DNA from: CAUPWF01 sp044425815
GTDB lineage: Bacteria > Bacillota > Clostridia > Lachnospirales > Lachnospiraceae
Reading direction: 5' to 3'
DNA length: 10,816 bases
Assembly (NCBI GenBank): GCA_044425815.1
Contig: JAWXVA010000078.1
Location: forward strand, 1-10,816
Below are positions 1-7,300 of the stretch, one piece after another (the stretch's first letter is position 1; every line of letters starts with the position of its first letter). The notes under the pieces are model-generated. The model saw only the letters and a program-made list of their open reading frames with translations. It made no database searches and had not been told where the DNA came from. The position numbers were made by a program, and so were the translations under genes.

Positions 1-1
1 T

Positions 2-91
2 GAGTTCTTCGCCGTCGGTAATAAACAAACAGCATTGTTTTTGCATCCGGTCAAGGGTGGCGGAAGTAATGAATATATTACGTGGTGGTAA
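2..91 (+). CDS. C-terminal end of an unidentified protein, cut by the window edge
   Basis: An open frame enters from the left edge and ends at a TAA at 89-91, leaving about 29 residues that finish in SNEYITWW. I do not recognise the family. The stretch is visibly richer in G+C (about 43% by hand count) than the cluster to its right, so it probably belongs to the resident chromosome. It is the only likely gene on the plus strand. A competing frame (3-167) is also open but would run into the repeat arm and has a less protein-like composition. The hairpin terminators at 203-240 and 273-318 lie downstream in the right direction to end its transcript. Confidence 0.4.
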   Translation, partial: EFFAVGNKQTALFLHPVKGGGSNEYITWW

Positions 92-202
92 TCCCACGAA
101 AAAAATGATTGACCCAAAATTTTTTGATTATATTCCTTGCTTGTTATGTGAAAATCTAGTATCATAAGTATATTCCTCATATATGGTGGAATGAAATGGA
201 TG

Positions 203-240
203 ATAGAGAAAACAATCTTTGGTAGGGGAGTTTTCTCTAT
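203..240 (+). terminator. Inward-facing Rho-independent terminator in the left arm
   Basis: An 11-bp perfect stem (203-213 with 230-240) encloses a 16-base loop, and a T run follows at about 240-244. It would stop rightward transcription entering the cluster from the left. The same structure is mirrored in the right arm. Confidence 0.65.
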
Positions 241-272
241 TTTTATGTTTAGCAACAAAACTAGTATACAAA

Positions 273-318
273 AAGGTTATGATACTTTGCAAATGTTTTT
301 GCATGTAATCATAACCTT
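273..318 (+). terminator. Second hairpin in the left arm, probable terminator
   Basis: An outer 11-bp stem (273-283 with 308-318, core GGTTATGAT/ATCATAACC) carries an inner 6-bp stem, TGCAAA with TTTGCA (288-293 with 298-303), separated by unpaired bases. A TTCTTTTT tract follows. A-rich sequence lies on the other side, so it could work in both directions. Confidence 0.6.
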
Positions 319-376
319 CTTTTTATTTAGTGGATAAATTAATTTGCTGAATAAGTTAGAATGTAGGAGTTTGTAA

Positions 377-478
377 TTCGCTAATCTACACCAATATCAG
401 ATTAAGAATAACACGAAAAACATTGTATTCCGTGGAAATGAAGAAGAAGTCATCGCTTATTTAAAAGATAGACATTAA
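377..478 (+). pseudogene. Remnant of a C-terminal coding end abutting the left arm
   Basis: An open frame of 33 codons ends at a TAA at 476-478, with a TAA at 374-376 just upstream and no start codon. Its first five codons lie in or at the repeat arm, and the rest (Q-Y-Q-I-K through V-I-A-Y-L-K-D-R-H) is unique. Charged residues and a clean stop suggest the tail of a former gene cut by the arm. The family is not recognisable, and chance cannot be excluded at this length. Confidence 0.3.
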
Positions 479-484
479 TAAAAA

Positions 485-528
485 TCAGGAGTTTCTATAT
501 TAAGTTAGATTAATATAGAAACTCCTGA
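485..528 (-). terminator. Main operon terminator, overlapping the end of the last gene
   Basis: An 18-bp perfect stem (485-502 with 511-528) with an 8-base loop is followed on the minus strand by a run of T (484 downward). It sits at the end of the taurine operon. The proximal stem strand encodes the last residues of the TauE-family protein, and the stop codon (505-507) falls in the loop. No T run follows on the plus strand, so it should act leftward only. Confidence 0.93.
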
Positions 529-1212
529 AATAATTAATAGAATATACGTCAATTTCAAAAACCATTCTTGATTGATTTTCTTCTGCAAATAATTCCCTAC
601 AACAATTGCTATTATTAATGGAATAATACTAAGCCCTATCAGTCTAAGATTCTCTGTATTCACCATTCCATCTTGTAAATAACGTACCATCATATAACTA
701 TTTAATATGACCCATATGGGTGCCACTGTTGCGCGAAACACATCTTTATCTTCCATTGCACTCACTGCATAAATCACGAGCAATGCTCCTCCAGAAACAA
801 ACATGCCATGAATCACACCTGCGACAACTAAGATAAGAATTGTACTCACTATATTTAGATTCATTTTCTTTTGATACAGTATATTCTTTACTCCTATCCC
901 TACCACAATCACACCATATATAGTTAATAGAACATCTACCGCTAAAATTTCATACAATTTCAACCCAATTAACTGACCTACTAGCATCAAGCTACTCATT
1001 TTAATCAATTCTCTATAATGAATCGACTTATAATTCTGTATTGCTATCAATAGTCCCGATAATCCTGCCATTGCATTTAAGACTACTTTCGCATTGTCCA
1101 TTCCAAGTAATAGCATAGAAGGTGGCATTGCCATAACCGTTCCTGCGAATCCCGTAATAGTTTGTAACACGAACGCTAGGAAAAAGAGGATTAAAAATAT
1201 AATTTCATTCAT
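505..1212 (-). CDS. TauE/SafE-family sulfonate exporter (probable isethionate or sulfite export)
   Basis: This 235-residue integral membrane protein belongs to the TauE/SafE family (COG0730). The N-terminal repeat signature TGFAGTVMAMP is at about residues 20-30, with several hydrophobic segments after it. The second half carries the matching HGMFVSGGALLVIY segment near 135-148. It is the last gene of the operon, 18 bases after the dehydrogenase, with an AAAGGAAG ribosome site before ATG at 1212. Family members export sulfite, sulfoacetate or other organosulfonates. Following a sulfoacetaldehyde reductase and with no C-S cleaving enzyme nearby, isethionate is the most economical substrate; that is inference. 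It is clearly paralogous to the protein at 8528-9229. Its last codons form part of the transcription terminator. Confidence 0.87.
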   Translation of the reverse strand: MNEIIFLILFFLAFVLQTITGFAGTVMAMPPSMLLLGMDNAKVVLNAMAGLSGLLIAIQNYKSIHYRELIKMSSLMLVGQLIGLKLYEILAVDVLLTIYGVIVVGIGVKNILYQKKMNLNIVSTILILVVAGVIHGMFVSGGALLVIYAVSAMEDKDVFRATVAPIWVILNSYMMVRYLQDGMVNTENLRLIGLSIIPLIIAIVVGNYLQKKINQEWFLKLTYILLIISGVSILI

Positions 1213-1230
1213 AATCTACGCTTCCTTTGA

Positions 1231-2343
1231 CTATCTCATAGAATGATACATGTCGTACAACATTTCATCTGTTATTTCAACTGGATTATTGTATAAATTT
1301 GGATGGCGACTAATACGTACTAATTCATCTATCTGTTCATCCGTCAATTGGAAATCCTTCATATCTGTGCGGAGTCCCATAGATTTCTTTAACGCTAATA
1401 TCGCATCAGCCATCTCGGCTACTGTTGCAAATCCTAGTTTCTTAGCTAGATCTAGTACTCTTTCCGAATCATTGATTCTAGCGAAATAATCCAAAGTCAT
1501 TCCACAAGCTTCTCCATGTGGGATTTTATAAATATTTGTCAATGGAAATGAACATGCATGTGAAGAAGTGGTCTTTGGCAATGTAAATGCTAATCCCGCA
1601 ATAAGAGAAGCTTGGCACATTTGCTCTCTAGCTTCCACATCATTTCCGTCTGAATAAGCTCTATATAAGTACTTAAATACTAAATCCAGTGCATAAATTG
1701 CACAAGCATCACAAATTGGCTGATTCCCTTTACTCCAATACCCTTCTAATGCATGCGACAATACATCAATTCCCGTACTTGCCGTAATATAAGGTGGCAT
1801 TGAATAAGTTAGTTCTGGATCAATAATCGCATAATTTGGGTAGAACCCATCTGATACAATCGGAGATTTTCTTCCATTTGAATGGTCTGTCAATACAGAA
1901 ACACAAGTAACTTCACTTCCAGTTCCAGCCGTAGTTGGGATGGCAATAATCGGCAAGTGTTCTTGTGGAATCACAAACCCTGTCCCATGATATTGCTTAA
2001 TAGAATCTGAAGTTAATGATATTGTCGCTGCTGCCTTCGCTAAGTCTAATGCACTTCCTCCACCTAAGGCAACAACAAAATCAATTCCCTCTTCACGAAT
2101 CTGCGTTGCACATTGATCCACTTCTGATACATCTGGATTTGGAGAAACATCACTAAAAATCGCTGTTATTGCACCTTCGCTATCCATCTTTATTTTTTCT
2201 GCTAATCCACTTTTTACGAAAAAGGGATCTGAAACAAGAAGCCCTTTTTTAGAATTTAACTTCTCTGCTAACTCTTTAATCTCTGTCACTTTCCCAGCCC
2301 CGAACACAATGTCAACTGGTTGTGTATAATACCAAGCGCTCAT
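1231..2343 (-). CDS. Iron-type (group III) alcohol dehydrogenase, probable sulfoacetaldehyde reductase
   Basis: The 370-residue protein has the hallmarks of the metal-dependent alcohol dehydrogenase family: GGGSALD at 94-100 and TTAGTGSEV at 137-145 for NAD(P) binding, and probable metal ligands Asp193, His197 (GIDVLSHALEG), His262 and His276 (IPHGEACG). The length is normal for the family. It follows a class III transaminase by 45 bases with a GAGGAG ribosome site. In the TauABC/transaminase/TauE context, the best-fitting reaction is NAD(P)H-dependent reduction of sulfoacetaldehyde to isethionate, as known for SarD- and TauF-type enzymes of this family in gut anaerobes. The family also includes butanol, propanediol and phosphonoacetaldehyde dehydrogenases, so the substrate rests on neighbours. 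A small ATGCA/TGCAT inverted repeat lies in the spacer upstream. Confidence 0.88.
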   Translation of the reverse strand: MSAWYYTQPVDIVFGAGKVTEIKELAEKLNSKKGLLVSDPFFVKSGLAEKIKMDSEGAITAIFSDVSPNPDVSEVDQCATQIREEGIDFVVALGGGSALDLAKAAATISLTSDSIKQYHGTGFVIPQEHLPIIAIPTTAGTGSEVTCVSVLTDHSNGRKSPIVSDGFYPNYAIIDPELTYSMPPYITASTGIDVLSHALEGYWSKGNQPICDACAIYALDLVFKYLYRAYSDGNDVEAREQMCQASLIAGLAFTLPKTTSSHACSFPLTNIYKIPHGEACGMTLDYFARINDSERVLDLAKKLGFATVAEMADAILALKKSMGLRTDMKDFQLTDEQIDELVRISRHPNLYNNPVEITDEMLYDMYHSMR

Positions 2344-2388
2344 ATTCTCTCCTCTTTATGCACTCGTAATTGCATGTTTTATTTTTCT

Positions 2389-3729
2389 CTAATCACAATA
2401 TTTTTCATCAACTATTGTTAACACTTCATCTAAGATTGGTAAATATTCTTCTAATTCTTCTTTTGTAATTACAAGAGGTGGACAAATCGATAAGAAGTTT
2501 TCTCTTCCAAATGTTGAGAATCCACGTTTCTTTAATTCTGCAAAAATCCATGGCATTACCGTTCCTGGAATTCCATATTCCTGCATCGGTTCTCTTGTCT
2601 CTTTATTTTTCACTATATCAAATGCTGCAAATAGCCCAATACATCTTGCTTCTCCTACACATTTATGTTTCACAACCATTTCATCCATAAATGATTTTAA
2701 AATCACACTCATTTCTGCTACATGACCTTCAATATCATGATCTTTATAGTAGTTGATTGCTGCTATTCCTGCTGCGCAAGCAAGAGTTTGCCCTGAGTAT
2801 GTAAGACCACATTGCAACACATTTTCTTCAAAGTAAGTTGCTACTCTTTCATTTACAATGACGCCACCTAATTGAACATAACCACAAGTAACCCCTTTGG
2901 CAAATGTAATCATATCTGGTTTAAAGTCATAGTTTTGCCATGCAAACCACTTTCCTGCACGGAAGAATCCCGCCATTACTTCATCACAAATCATAAGAAT
3001 CCCATATTTATCACAAAGAGCTCTCACTCCTTCTAAATATCCTTTTGGAGGTAAAATCACCCCATTTGCACCGATTACTGGTTCTAAAATAATTGCTGCT
3101 ACATTTGTTGCACCTTCATAACGAAGATGTAATTCTAATTCAGCTAATGCTTTTTTAGATAATTCTTCATCATCTACGCCCATTGTGTAACCATCACGAT
3201 ACACTTGAGGATTCATAAAATGGATAAATCCATTTGCTCCACCAATCTCTGCTGCAAATCTTCTCCAGTCACCTGATGCATTCGAAGCACCTAATGTTGC
3301 CCCATGATAGCTTCGATATCCCGAGAAAATCTTGGTACGTCCAGTCACCATACGTGCCATCTTGATTGCATTTTCATTAGATTCTGCTCCACCGTTAGTG
3401 AAAAACACTCTTTTATATATATCTGCTCCCGCAATTTCAGTAAGCATTTTCGCTAACTGTGACTTTGGTGCAGATGCGTATGCTGGTGCCATAAAGCACA
3501 TCTTGTCAGCTTGTTCCTTAATCGCCTCTACAATTTCTGGTAGTTGGTGCCCTAAGTTAGAACAAACTAAAAGGGAAGACATATCTGCATATTTTTTTCC
3601 ATCATAATCATAGAAATAAATCCCTTCCGCTTTCTCTACTGGAATCGCTGGTGCTCCTGATTTCGACCATGATTGCATTACATATTGTTGGTGCATTTCT
3701 TGCACTTGTGTTCCTGTTAATTTACCCAT
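2389..3729 (-). CDS. Class III PLP aminotransferase, probable taurine transaminase (Toa or Tpa type)
   Basis: A 446-residue fold-type I aminotransferase of the omega/class III group. Visible landmarks are GGAES at 113-117 and SYHG at 140-143 (phosphate and ring contacts), the pyridine-binding Asp249 in ICDEVMAGFFR, and the Schiff-base Lys278 in FAKGVTCGY. An ATG at 3729 follows GGAGGG by about eight bases. Adjacent tauABC and a sulfoacetaldehyde-reductase-like gene make taurine the likely amino donor, giving sulfoacetaldehyde. Known taurine transaminases use either pyruvate (Tpa) or 2-oxoglutarate (Toa). With PII proteins in the same operon and no alanine dehydrogenase in the window, the 2-oxoglutarate type, which yields glutamate directly, is attractive but unproven. 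Other omega-amino acids remain possible on sequence alone. Confidence 0.88.
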   Translation of the reverse strand: MGKLTGTQVQEMHQQYVMQSWSKSGAPAIPVEKAEGIYFYDYDGKKYADMSSLLVCSNLGHQLPEIVEAIKEQADKMCFMAPAYASAPKSQLAKMLTEIAGADIYKRVFFTNGGAESNENAIKMARMVTGRTKIFSGYRSYHGATLGASNASGDWRRFAAEIGGANGFIHFMNPQVYRDGYTMGVDDEELSKKALAELELHLRYEGATNVAAIILEPVIGANGVILPPKGYLEGVRALCDKYGILMICDEVMAGFFRAGKWFAWQNYDFKPDMITFAKGVTCGYVQLGGVIVNERVATYFEENVLQCGLTYSGQTLACAAGIAAINYYKDHDIEGHVAEMSVILKSFMDEMVVKHKCVGEARCIGLFAAFDIVKNKETREPMQEYGIPGTVMPWIFAELKKRGFSTFGRENFLSICPPLVITKEELEEYLPILDEVLTIVDEKYCD

Positions 3730-3773
3730 CTTTGTTCCCTCCGAAATAATTGAGCTTTTCGTAAAATTTTCTT

Positions 3774-4553
3774 CTATTGCTCATTTATAATATTAAGTAT
3801 TTCTTCTCTTAATTCCATATACTTTCTCGTATACTTCGCCGCTTCTTGGTTCGGTCCACCGATATCGTATGTGAATTCTGTATTAAATTCTTTCACGATT
3901 CTTCCTGGACGTGCTGACATAATAATTACACGTGTCGCTAAACATAACGCTTCATCTACATCATGAGTAATAAAGAAAATTGTATTCCCAGTCTTACTCC
4001 ATATTTTACGAATTAACGCTTGCATATTTGCTCTGGTCAATGCGTCTAAAGCTCCTAGTGGCTCATCCATCAGTATCATCTCTGGCTGATTTACTAATAC
4101 TCTCGCAAGTGACGCTCTCTGACGCATTCCACCAGATAATTCATAAGGTTTTTTATCATGGAAATCAGTAAGTCCTACTACATCAAGATACTTATTTACA
4201 CTCTTCGTAATCTCGTCTTTCGGCAACTTGCGTTTCTTTGGACCAAAAGCCACATTCTCATATACATTGAGCCATGGGTAGAGAGGAGAGGTCTGAAAAA
4301 CCACCCCTCGCTTCCAGTCAGGTTTCTTAATCTCTTCCCCTTCCATGGTCGCACTTCCTTTTGTTGGTTGATGAAATCCTGCAATGATATTTAATAGTGT
4401 ACTTTTTCCACATCCAGATGGTCCTAAGACACAGATAAATTCACCTTTTTTAATATCCAAATTTGCATTTTCTAACGCTGTCACTTTTCCCTTTTCGCTG
4501 TCATATTCTAATGTTGCATCTTTAATCGAAACAATTACTTTTTCATTTCCCAT
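3774..4553 (-). CDS. tauB: TauB-like ABC transporter ATP-binding protein
   Basis: The 259-residue ATPase has all expected motifs: Walker A GPSGCGKST (44-52), Q-loop Gln87, signature LSGGMRQR (139-146), Walker B ILMDEP (160-165), D-loop GALD and the switch His197 in FITHDVDEA. It belongs to the nitrate/sulfonate/taurine (NitT/TauT) group, in which the LYPWLNVYENVAFG segment is typical. It would energise taurine import with TauC and TauA. It starts at ATG 4553 after AAGGAG, 18 bases past tauA. The order here is tauC-tauA-tauB instead of the textbook tauABC. No extra C-terminal regulatory domain is present, in contrast to NrtC of cyanobacteria. Confidence 0.92.
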   Translation of the reverse strand: MGNEKVIVSIKDATLEYDSEKGKVTALENANLDIKKGEFICVLGPSGCGKSTLLNIIAGFHQPTKGSATMEGEEIKKPDWKRGVVFQTSPLYPWLNVYENVAFGPKKRKLPKDEITKSVNKYLDVVGLTDFHDKKPYELSGGMRQRASLARVLVNQPEMILMDEPLGALDALTRANMQALIRKIWSKTGNTIFFITHDVDEALCLATRVIIMSARPGRIVKEFNTEFTYDIGGPNQEAAKYTRKYMELREEILNIINEQ

Positions 4554-4571
4554 GATAAATGTCTCCTTATA

Positions 4572-5663
4572 TTATTTCGAAGCTACTACCGCTTCTGTAA
4601 ATTCTGAGTTTACTGCTGCCTCAAACACGCTATAATCAGGCACTTCTTGGATACTGTCTTGCTCTAACAAGAACTCTGCAGTTTCATATAAGTTTTGAAC
4701 TAGACCACCTTGTGCATCCATTGTTCCAAAGTAGCTATCTTGTAATTGCTCTTCTGCTGACAACCAGATAGAACCGTCCATTTGTGATTCTGCACTCTCT
4801 GAGTCGATTGCTAATGCTGTAGCAATAATTTCTACTGCTGCCTCTTTATCTGTTTGATATAATTCTACTGCTGTATCTAATGCTCTGATATATCCTTCTA
4901 CTACCTCTGGATATAAGTCTGCAAATTCTGTATTTACCATTTCTACATTAGATGTCATAAATCCGATTTCAGCTAAATCACCACTTGTGCAAAGTACTGT
5001 TGAATCTGATAATTGAGATAATACTGGATCCCATACATAAGTAGCATCGATTAAATCACTCTCCCATGCAGCGTAGATTTCATCTGGTTGCATATCAAGT
5101 AATGTAACATCATCTGTTGTTAATCCTGCATTTTCTAATGCCTTTAATACTGAAAAATGTGCAGTCGATGCAAATGGTGTCGCGATTACCATTCCTTCTA
5201 AATCAGCGATATCTTCCACACCAGTTTCTGAACGAACCACGAAACTTTCTGCTGAACCTAATACATCATGAATCCAAATAACTTCTACATCGTATCCATT
5301 GCTAATAGCGATTGTCGCTGGGCATGAACCTGCTAATGCGAAATCCACACTTCCTGCTGCAATGGCTGTAATAACGTCTGAACCTGAGTCAAAACTAATA
5401 ATTTCAACTTCCACCCCTAATTCATCTTCGAAATATCCTTCTGCTTTCGCAATTCCTTCATCATTTGGCATTTCCTGTGTTCCAATTACTACCTTATCTG
5501 GAAGCGCTACTGTTTCACTTGATTCTGCGTCGGTTCCTACTTCACTTACCTCTATTTCTACTACCTCTTCACTTGTCTCTGTCTCACTTCCACATCCTGA
5601 TAATACTGTAGTTCCAAGTAATACCACACAACCGATTAACACACCTAATTTTCTCATTTTCAT
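4572..5663 (-). CDS. tauA: TauA-like taurine/sulfonate-binding lipoprotein
   Basis: Starting at ATG 5663, preceded by AGGAGG with a 9-base spacer, the product has 363 residues. A longer start at 5690 is possible but would put the ribosome site inside the gene. A lipoprotein signal ends in the lipobox LSGC (Cys24), followed by a Glu/Ser-rich linker of about 30 residues typical of Clostridia. The binding domain shows FDSGSDV (91-97), ATPFASTAHFS (161-171), LDMQPDEI (189-196) and YVWDPVL (209-215). This combination closely recalls TauA and supports taurine more than nitrate, bicarbonate or riboflavin-precursor binders of the same superfamily. It would be anchored on the outer face of the membrane and deliver substrate to TauC. 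Confidence 0.9.
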   Translation of the reverse strand: MKMRKLGVLIGCVVLLGTTVLSGCGSETETSEEVVEIEVSEVGTDAESSETVALPDKVVIGTQEMPNDEGIAKAEGYFEDELGVEVEIISFDSGSDVITAIAAGSVDFALAGSCPATIAISNGYDVEVIWIHDVLGSAESFVVRSETGVEDIADLEGMVIATPFASTAHFSVLKALENAGLTTDDVTLLDMQPDEIYAAWESDLIDATYVWDPVLSQLSDSTVLCTSGDLAEIGFMTSNVEMVNTEFADLYPEVVEGYIRALDTAVELYQTDKEAAVEIIATALAIDSESAESQMDGSIWLSAEEQLQDSYFGTMDAQGGLVQNLYETAEFLLEQDSIQEVPDYSVFEAAVNSEFTEAVVASK

Positions 5664-5676
5664 AACAATTTCCCTC

Positions 5677-6447
5677 CTAAGCTTTTCCACTCCATGGCAC
5701 TAATTTTCTCTCGACCATGTTTAAAATAAAGTTAATAAAGATCCCCGTTGCACCCATGACAATAATTCCTACAAATACAATATCGTTTCTTAGCCAGTTC
5801 TTCGCATCTAGAACCATCCAACCGATTCCCACATTCGCCGCAACCATTTCTGCCGCTACTAATGTAGAATATCCCACACCAATTGCTGTTCGAATTCCTG
5901 TGAACATATCTGGTAGACAAGATGGGAAGATTACATCCCGAAAAACTTGTAGCTTGCTAGCTCCTAGGGTATACGCACTGTTGATATGGTCTATTTTGAC
6001 CTTAATTACAGCAGATACACATGATACGTAAATCGGAGCAAAACATGCTAGAAATAATAATGCAATCTTCGATTCATCTCCGATTCCCAAAGCTAATACT
6101 AATAATGTATAATATGCCAATGGCGGTAACGGTCTATAGAATTCAATAATCGGATCAAATGCAGCTCTTGCTTTCTCACTAAATCCACTTAGTAACCCAA
6201 GTGGTACTGCAGTAACCACTGCTAATCCAAATGCAGAAAATAATCTCTGCATACTCACACCAATATGTTCTAGTAATGAGTACCCCTTATAATCATCACA
6301 TACTGATATAAATGCATCTAACACTTCTTTCGGTGATGGAATTAATTTCTCATCTACCCATCCAAAATATGTAGATAAATACCACAATATAAATAATGTA
6401 GCAACTGATATACACGAAATAATCTTCAACTGGTTTTTCTTATTCAT
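5677..6447 (-). CDS. tauC: TauC/SsuC-like ABC transporter permease
   Basis: A 256-residue permease of the BPD_transp_1 type with about six hydrophobic segments. Near residues 157-186, LGASKLQVFRDVIFPSCLP followed by GIR is the EAA coupling loop that contacts the ATPase. The segment AAEMVAANVGIGWM (about 198-211) is characteristic of the NitT/TauT permeases. I chose ATG 6447, which follows GGGAGAGTAGG, over an in-frame start at 6489 that would add a very basic leader overlapping the preceding gene. Its stop codon (5677-5679) borders the tauA ribosome site, consistent with tight co-translation. It lies 19 bases after the nifI2-like gene, directly linking the PII pair to the transporter. Confidence 0.9.
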   Translation of the reverse strand: MNKKNQLKIISCISVATLFILWYLSTYFGWVDEKLIPSPKEVLDAFISVCDDYKGYSLLEHIGVSMQRLFSAFGLAVVTAVPLGLLSGFSEKARAAFDPIIEFYRPLPPLAYYTLLVLALGIGDESKIALLFLACFAPIYVSCVSAVIKVKIDHINSAYTLGASKLQVFRDVIFPSCLPDMFTGIRTAIGVGYSTLVAAEMVAANVGIGWMVLDAKNWLRNDIVFVGIIVMGATGIFINFILNMVERKLVPWSGKA

Positions 6448-6466
6448 CCTACTCTCCCTTCTCCTT

Positions 6467-6802
6467 CTATTCACTCTCAATAAGAGCACGACTTCTTACT
6501 CTATAAGTTTTCTCTACTTGACTTACAAATATTTTCCCATCTCCAGGATTCCCTGTTGAATTGACACTCATAATTGCTTTAATAACTTCCTTATGTACAC
6601 TGCGTGGCACTACAAGAATCAATACTCTTTTGGATACTAGACTAGTTCGAATCTGGGTTCCATCTGCTAATAAGAAATCTACGGGTTTCTTTCCTCTCCC
6701 TTTGGCCTGAATACAAGTAAACGCAGGATAGCCGATTTCCACCAATTTATCTTTCGTTTCTGTGAGACTCTGTGGACGAATAATTGCAAATATTTCTACC
6801 AT
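6467..6802 (-). CDS. nifI2: PII-family nitrogen regulator, NifI2-like
   Basis: The 111-residue product starts at ATG 6802 behind a GGGGG-rich ribosome site. A longer frame reaching 6913 would overlap the preceding PII gene out of frame and is rejected. It begins VEIFAIIRPQ, has a GRGK-initiated T-loop (about 35-58) that is divergent and lacks the uridylylated Tyr context of GlnB/GlnK, and ends with the B/C-loop region TGNPGDGKIFVSQVEK (83-98). TGNPGDGKIFV is typical of NifI2. In nitrogen-fixing archaea and anaerobes, NifI2 works with NifI1 as a 2-oxoglutarate and ATP/ADP sensing complex that binds dinitrogenase. Here it lies between a NifI1-like gene and tauC with no nitrogenase gene in view, so the target may be the transporter or an enzyme of this operon. 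The subtype is assigned by pattern, not by a tree. Confidence 0.83.
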   Translation of the reverse strand: MVEIFAIIRPQSLTETKDKLVEIGYPAFTCIQAKGRGKKPVDFLLADGTQIRTSLVSKRVLILVVPRSVHKEVIKAIMSVNSTGNPGDGKIFVSQVEKTYRVRSRALIESE

Positions 6803-6812
6803 AATGCACCCC

Positions 6813-7139
6813 CTATAGTCCACTTGTTTTACTACTAACGGTATAAGCTTTCTCAATCGATGATACGAAGATTCGACCATCTCCATAATTCCCATCATCA
6901 CCGGTGTATGCATGATCCATAATCAACTGACTCACTTTCTCCTCGTCTTCGTCCTGCACCACCATCATGATAATATGCTTTGGAAGTTCATCATAGAATA
7001 CACTTCCTACTTGAATCCCCATTTGCTTTCCTCTTCCATAAACATCCATTCGTGTCATAGATGGAAATCCATTCTGTAATAAAATCTCTGCCACATTATC
7101 TGCTTGCTCTGGTCTAATAATTGCTCTAATCATCTTCAT
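6813..7139 (-). CDS. nifI1: PII-family nitrogen regulator, NifI1-like
   Basis: The product has 108 residues from ATG 7139, which has AGGAGG nine bases upstream. An ATG at 7148 is also in frame but touches the ribosome site. The sequence opens MKMIRAIIRPE, has a NifI1-type T-loop GRGKQMGIQVGSVFYDELPK (35-54), and a nucleotide-binding region TGDDGNYGDGRIFVSSIEKAY (79-99) with a four-residue insertion before GDG compared with the common TGxxGDG form. It is the first gene of the taurine operon, 10 bases ahead of the NifI2-like gene. NifI1 normally pairs with NifI2 and reports 2-oxoglutarate (nitrogen shortage) and energy charge. A role in gating taurine uptake is inferred from position only. Confidence 0.86.
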   Translation of the reverse strand: MKMIRAIIRPEQADNVAEILLQNGFPSMTRMDVYGRGKQMGIQVGSVFYDELPKHIIMMVVQDEDEEKVSQLIMDHAYTGDDGNYGDGRIFVSSIEKAYTVSSKTSGL

Positions 7140-7170
7140 TGAACGCATCCTCCTTTAGAAAACAAAAAGA

Positions 7171-7206
7171 GAGTTATAATCACTCATCAAATAGTAATTA
7201 GAACTC
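7171..7206 (-). terminator. Leader terminator upstream of the nifI-tau operon (possible attenuator)
   Basis: On the minus strand GAGTT and AACTC (7202-7206 with 7171-7175), continued by a six-base TAATTA/TGATTA pairing across one mismatch, form a hairpin. It is followed by TCTTTTTG. It lies between a likely promoter and the first gene, not after a gene: the PucR stop is about 95 bases further upstream. It would stop most transcripts unless prevented. The shoulder AAAGAGCAAGG resembles the leader of the TauE-pucR unit. Confidence 0.6.
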
Positions 7207-7220
7207 CCTTGCTCTTTGTA

Positions 7221-7231
7221 ACTATAATATC
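7221..7231 (-). promoter_or_regulatory. Likely promoter -10 region for the nifI-tau operon
   Basis: On the minus strand TGATATTATAGT contains an extended -10 (TG-A-TATTAT) and an overlapping TATAGT. No good -35 box is found at 17 bases; TTACAT is 21 or 24 bases upstream, depending on the -10 chosen. A weak or activator-dependent promoter is plausible. The transcript would begin just before the hairpin at 7171-7206. Confidence 0.4.
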
Positions 7232-7300
7232 ACCTTCATTTTTTATTACTATGTAAGGTTCTATAAATCTCATTGTGCTTTAGCACATCGAAGGTATTTT

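Larger units (their letters stand above)
132..390 (+). repeat. Left arm of a long inverted repeat flanking the cluster
   Basis: This 259-base stretch is the reverse complement of 10559-10816, with two differences by eye: a C at 253 opposed to T, and one extra base in the T-rich tract around 317-324. Similarity stops abruptly at 390, where the two flanks become unrelated. The outer limit is unknown because the right copy runs off the window. The inner tip (362-390) begins TGTAG and ends CTACA, so it is itself a weak palindrome. The arm encodes no recognisable protein but contains two hairpin terminators. It could be a duplicated intergenic segment, a small non-autonomous element, or part of a longer repeated unit. 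Confidence 0.95.

Noticed and set aside
3..167. Alternative open frame at the left edge reaching into the repeat arm
   Set aside because: Cys-rich, irregular composition after residue 10 and no recognisable domain; the frame ending at 91 looks more protein-like. I cannot fully exclude it.
362..390. Site-specific recombination site at the arm tip (TGTAG...CTACA)
   Set aside because: Only five bases at each end pair cleanly, and no recombinase gene is in the window; too weak to call.
4196..4384. 62-codon frame on the minus strand inside tauB
   Set aside because: It lies in another frame of the ATPase, which has all ABC motifs; basic low-complexity product.
5299..5703. 134-codon open frame on the plus strand
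   Set aside because: It is antisense to tauA and its Ser/Thr-rich product reflects the acidic linker read backwards; no ribosome site and no family resemblance.
6803..6913. Upstream extension of the NifI2-like frame
   Set aside because: It overlaps the NifI1-like gene in another frame, and the PII fold begins exactly at ATG 6802 with its own ribosome site.
7274..7287. Short TGTGCT/AGCACA hairpin after pucR
   Set aside because: Only six base pairs and no T run on either side, so not called as a terminator; possible operator but unsupported.
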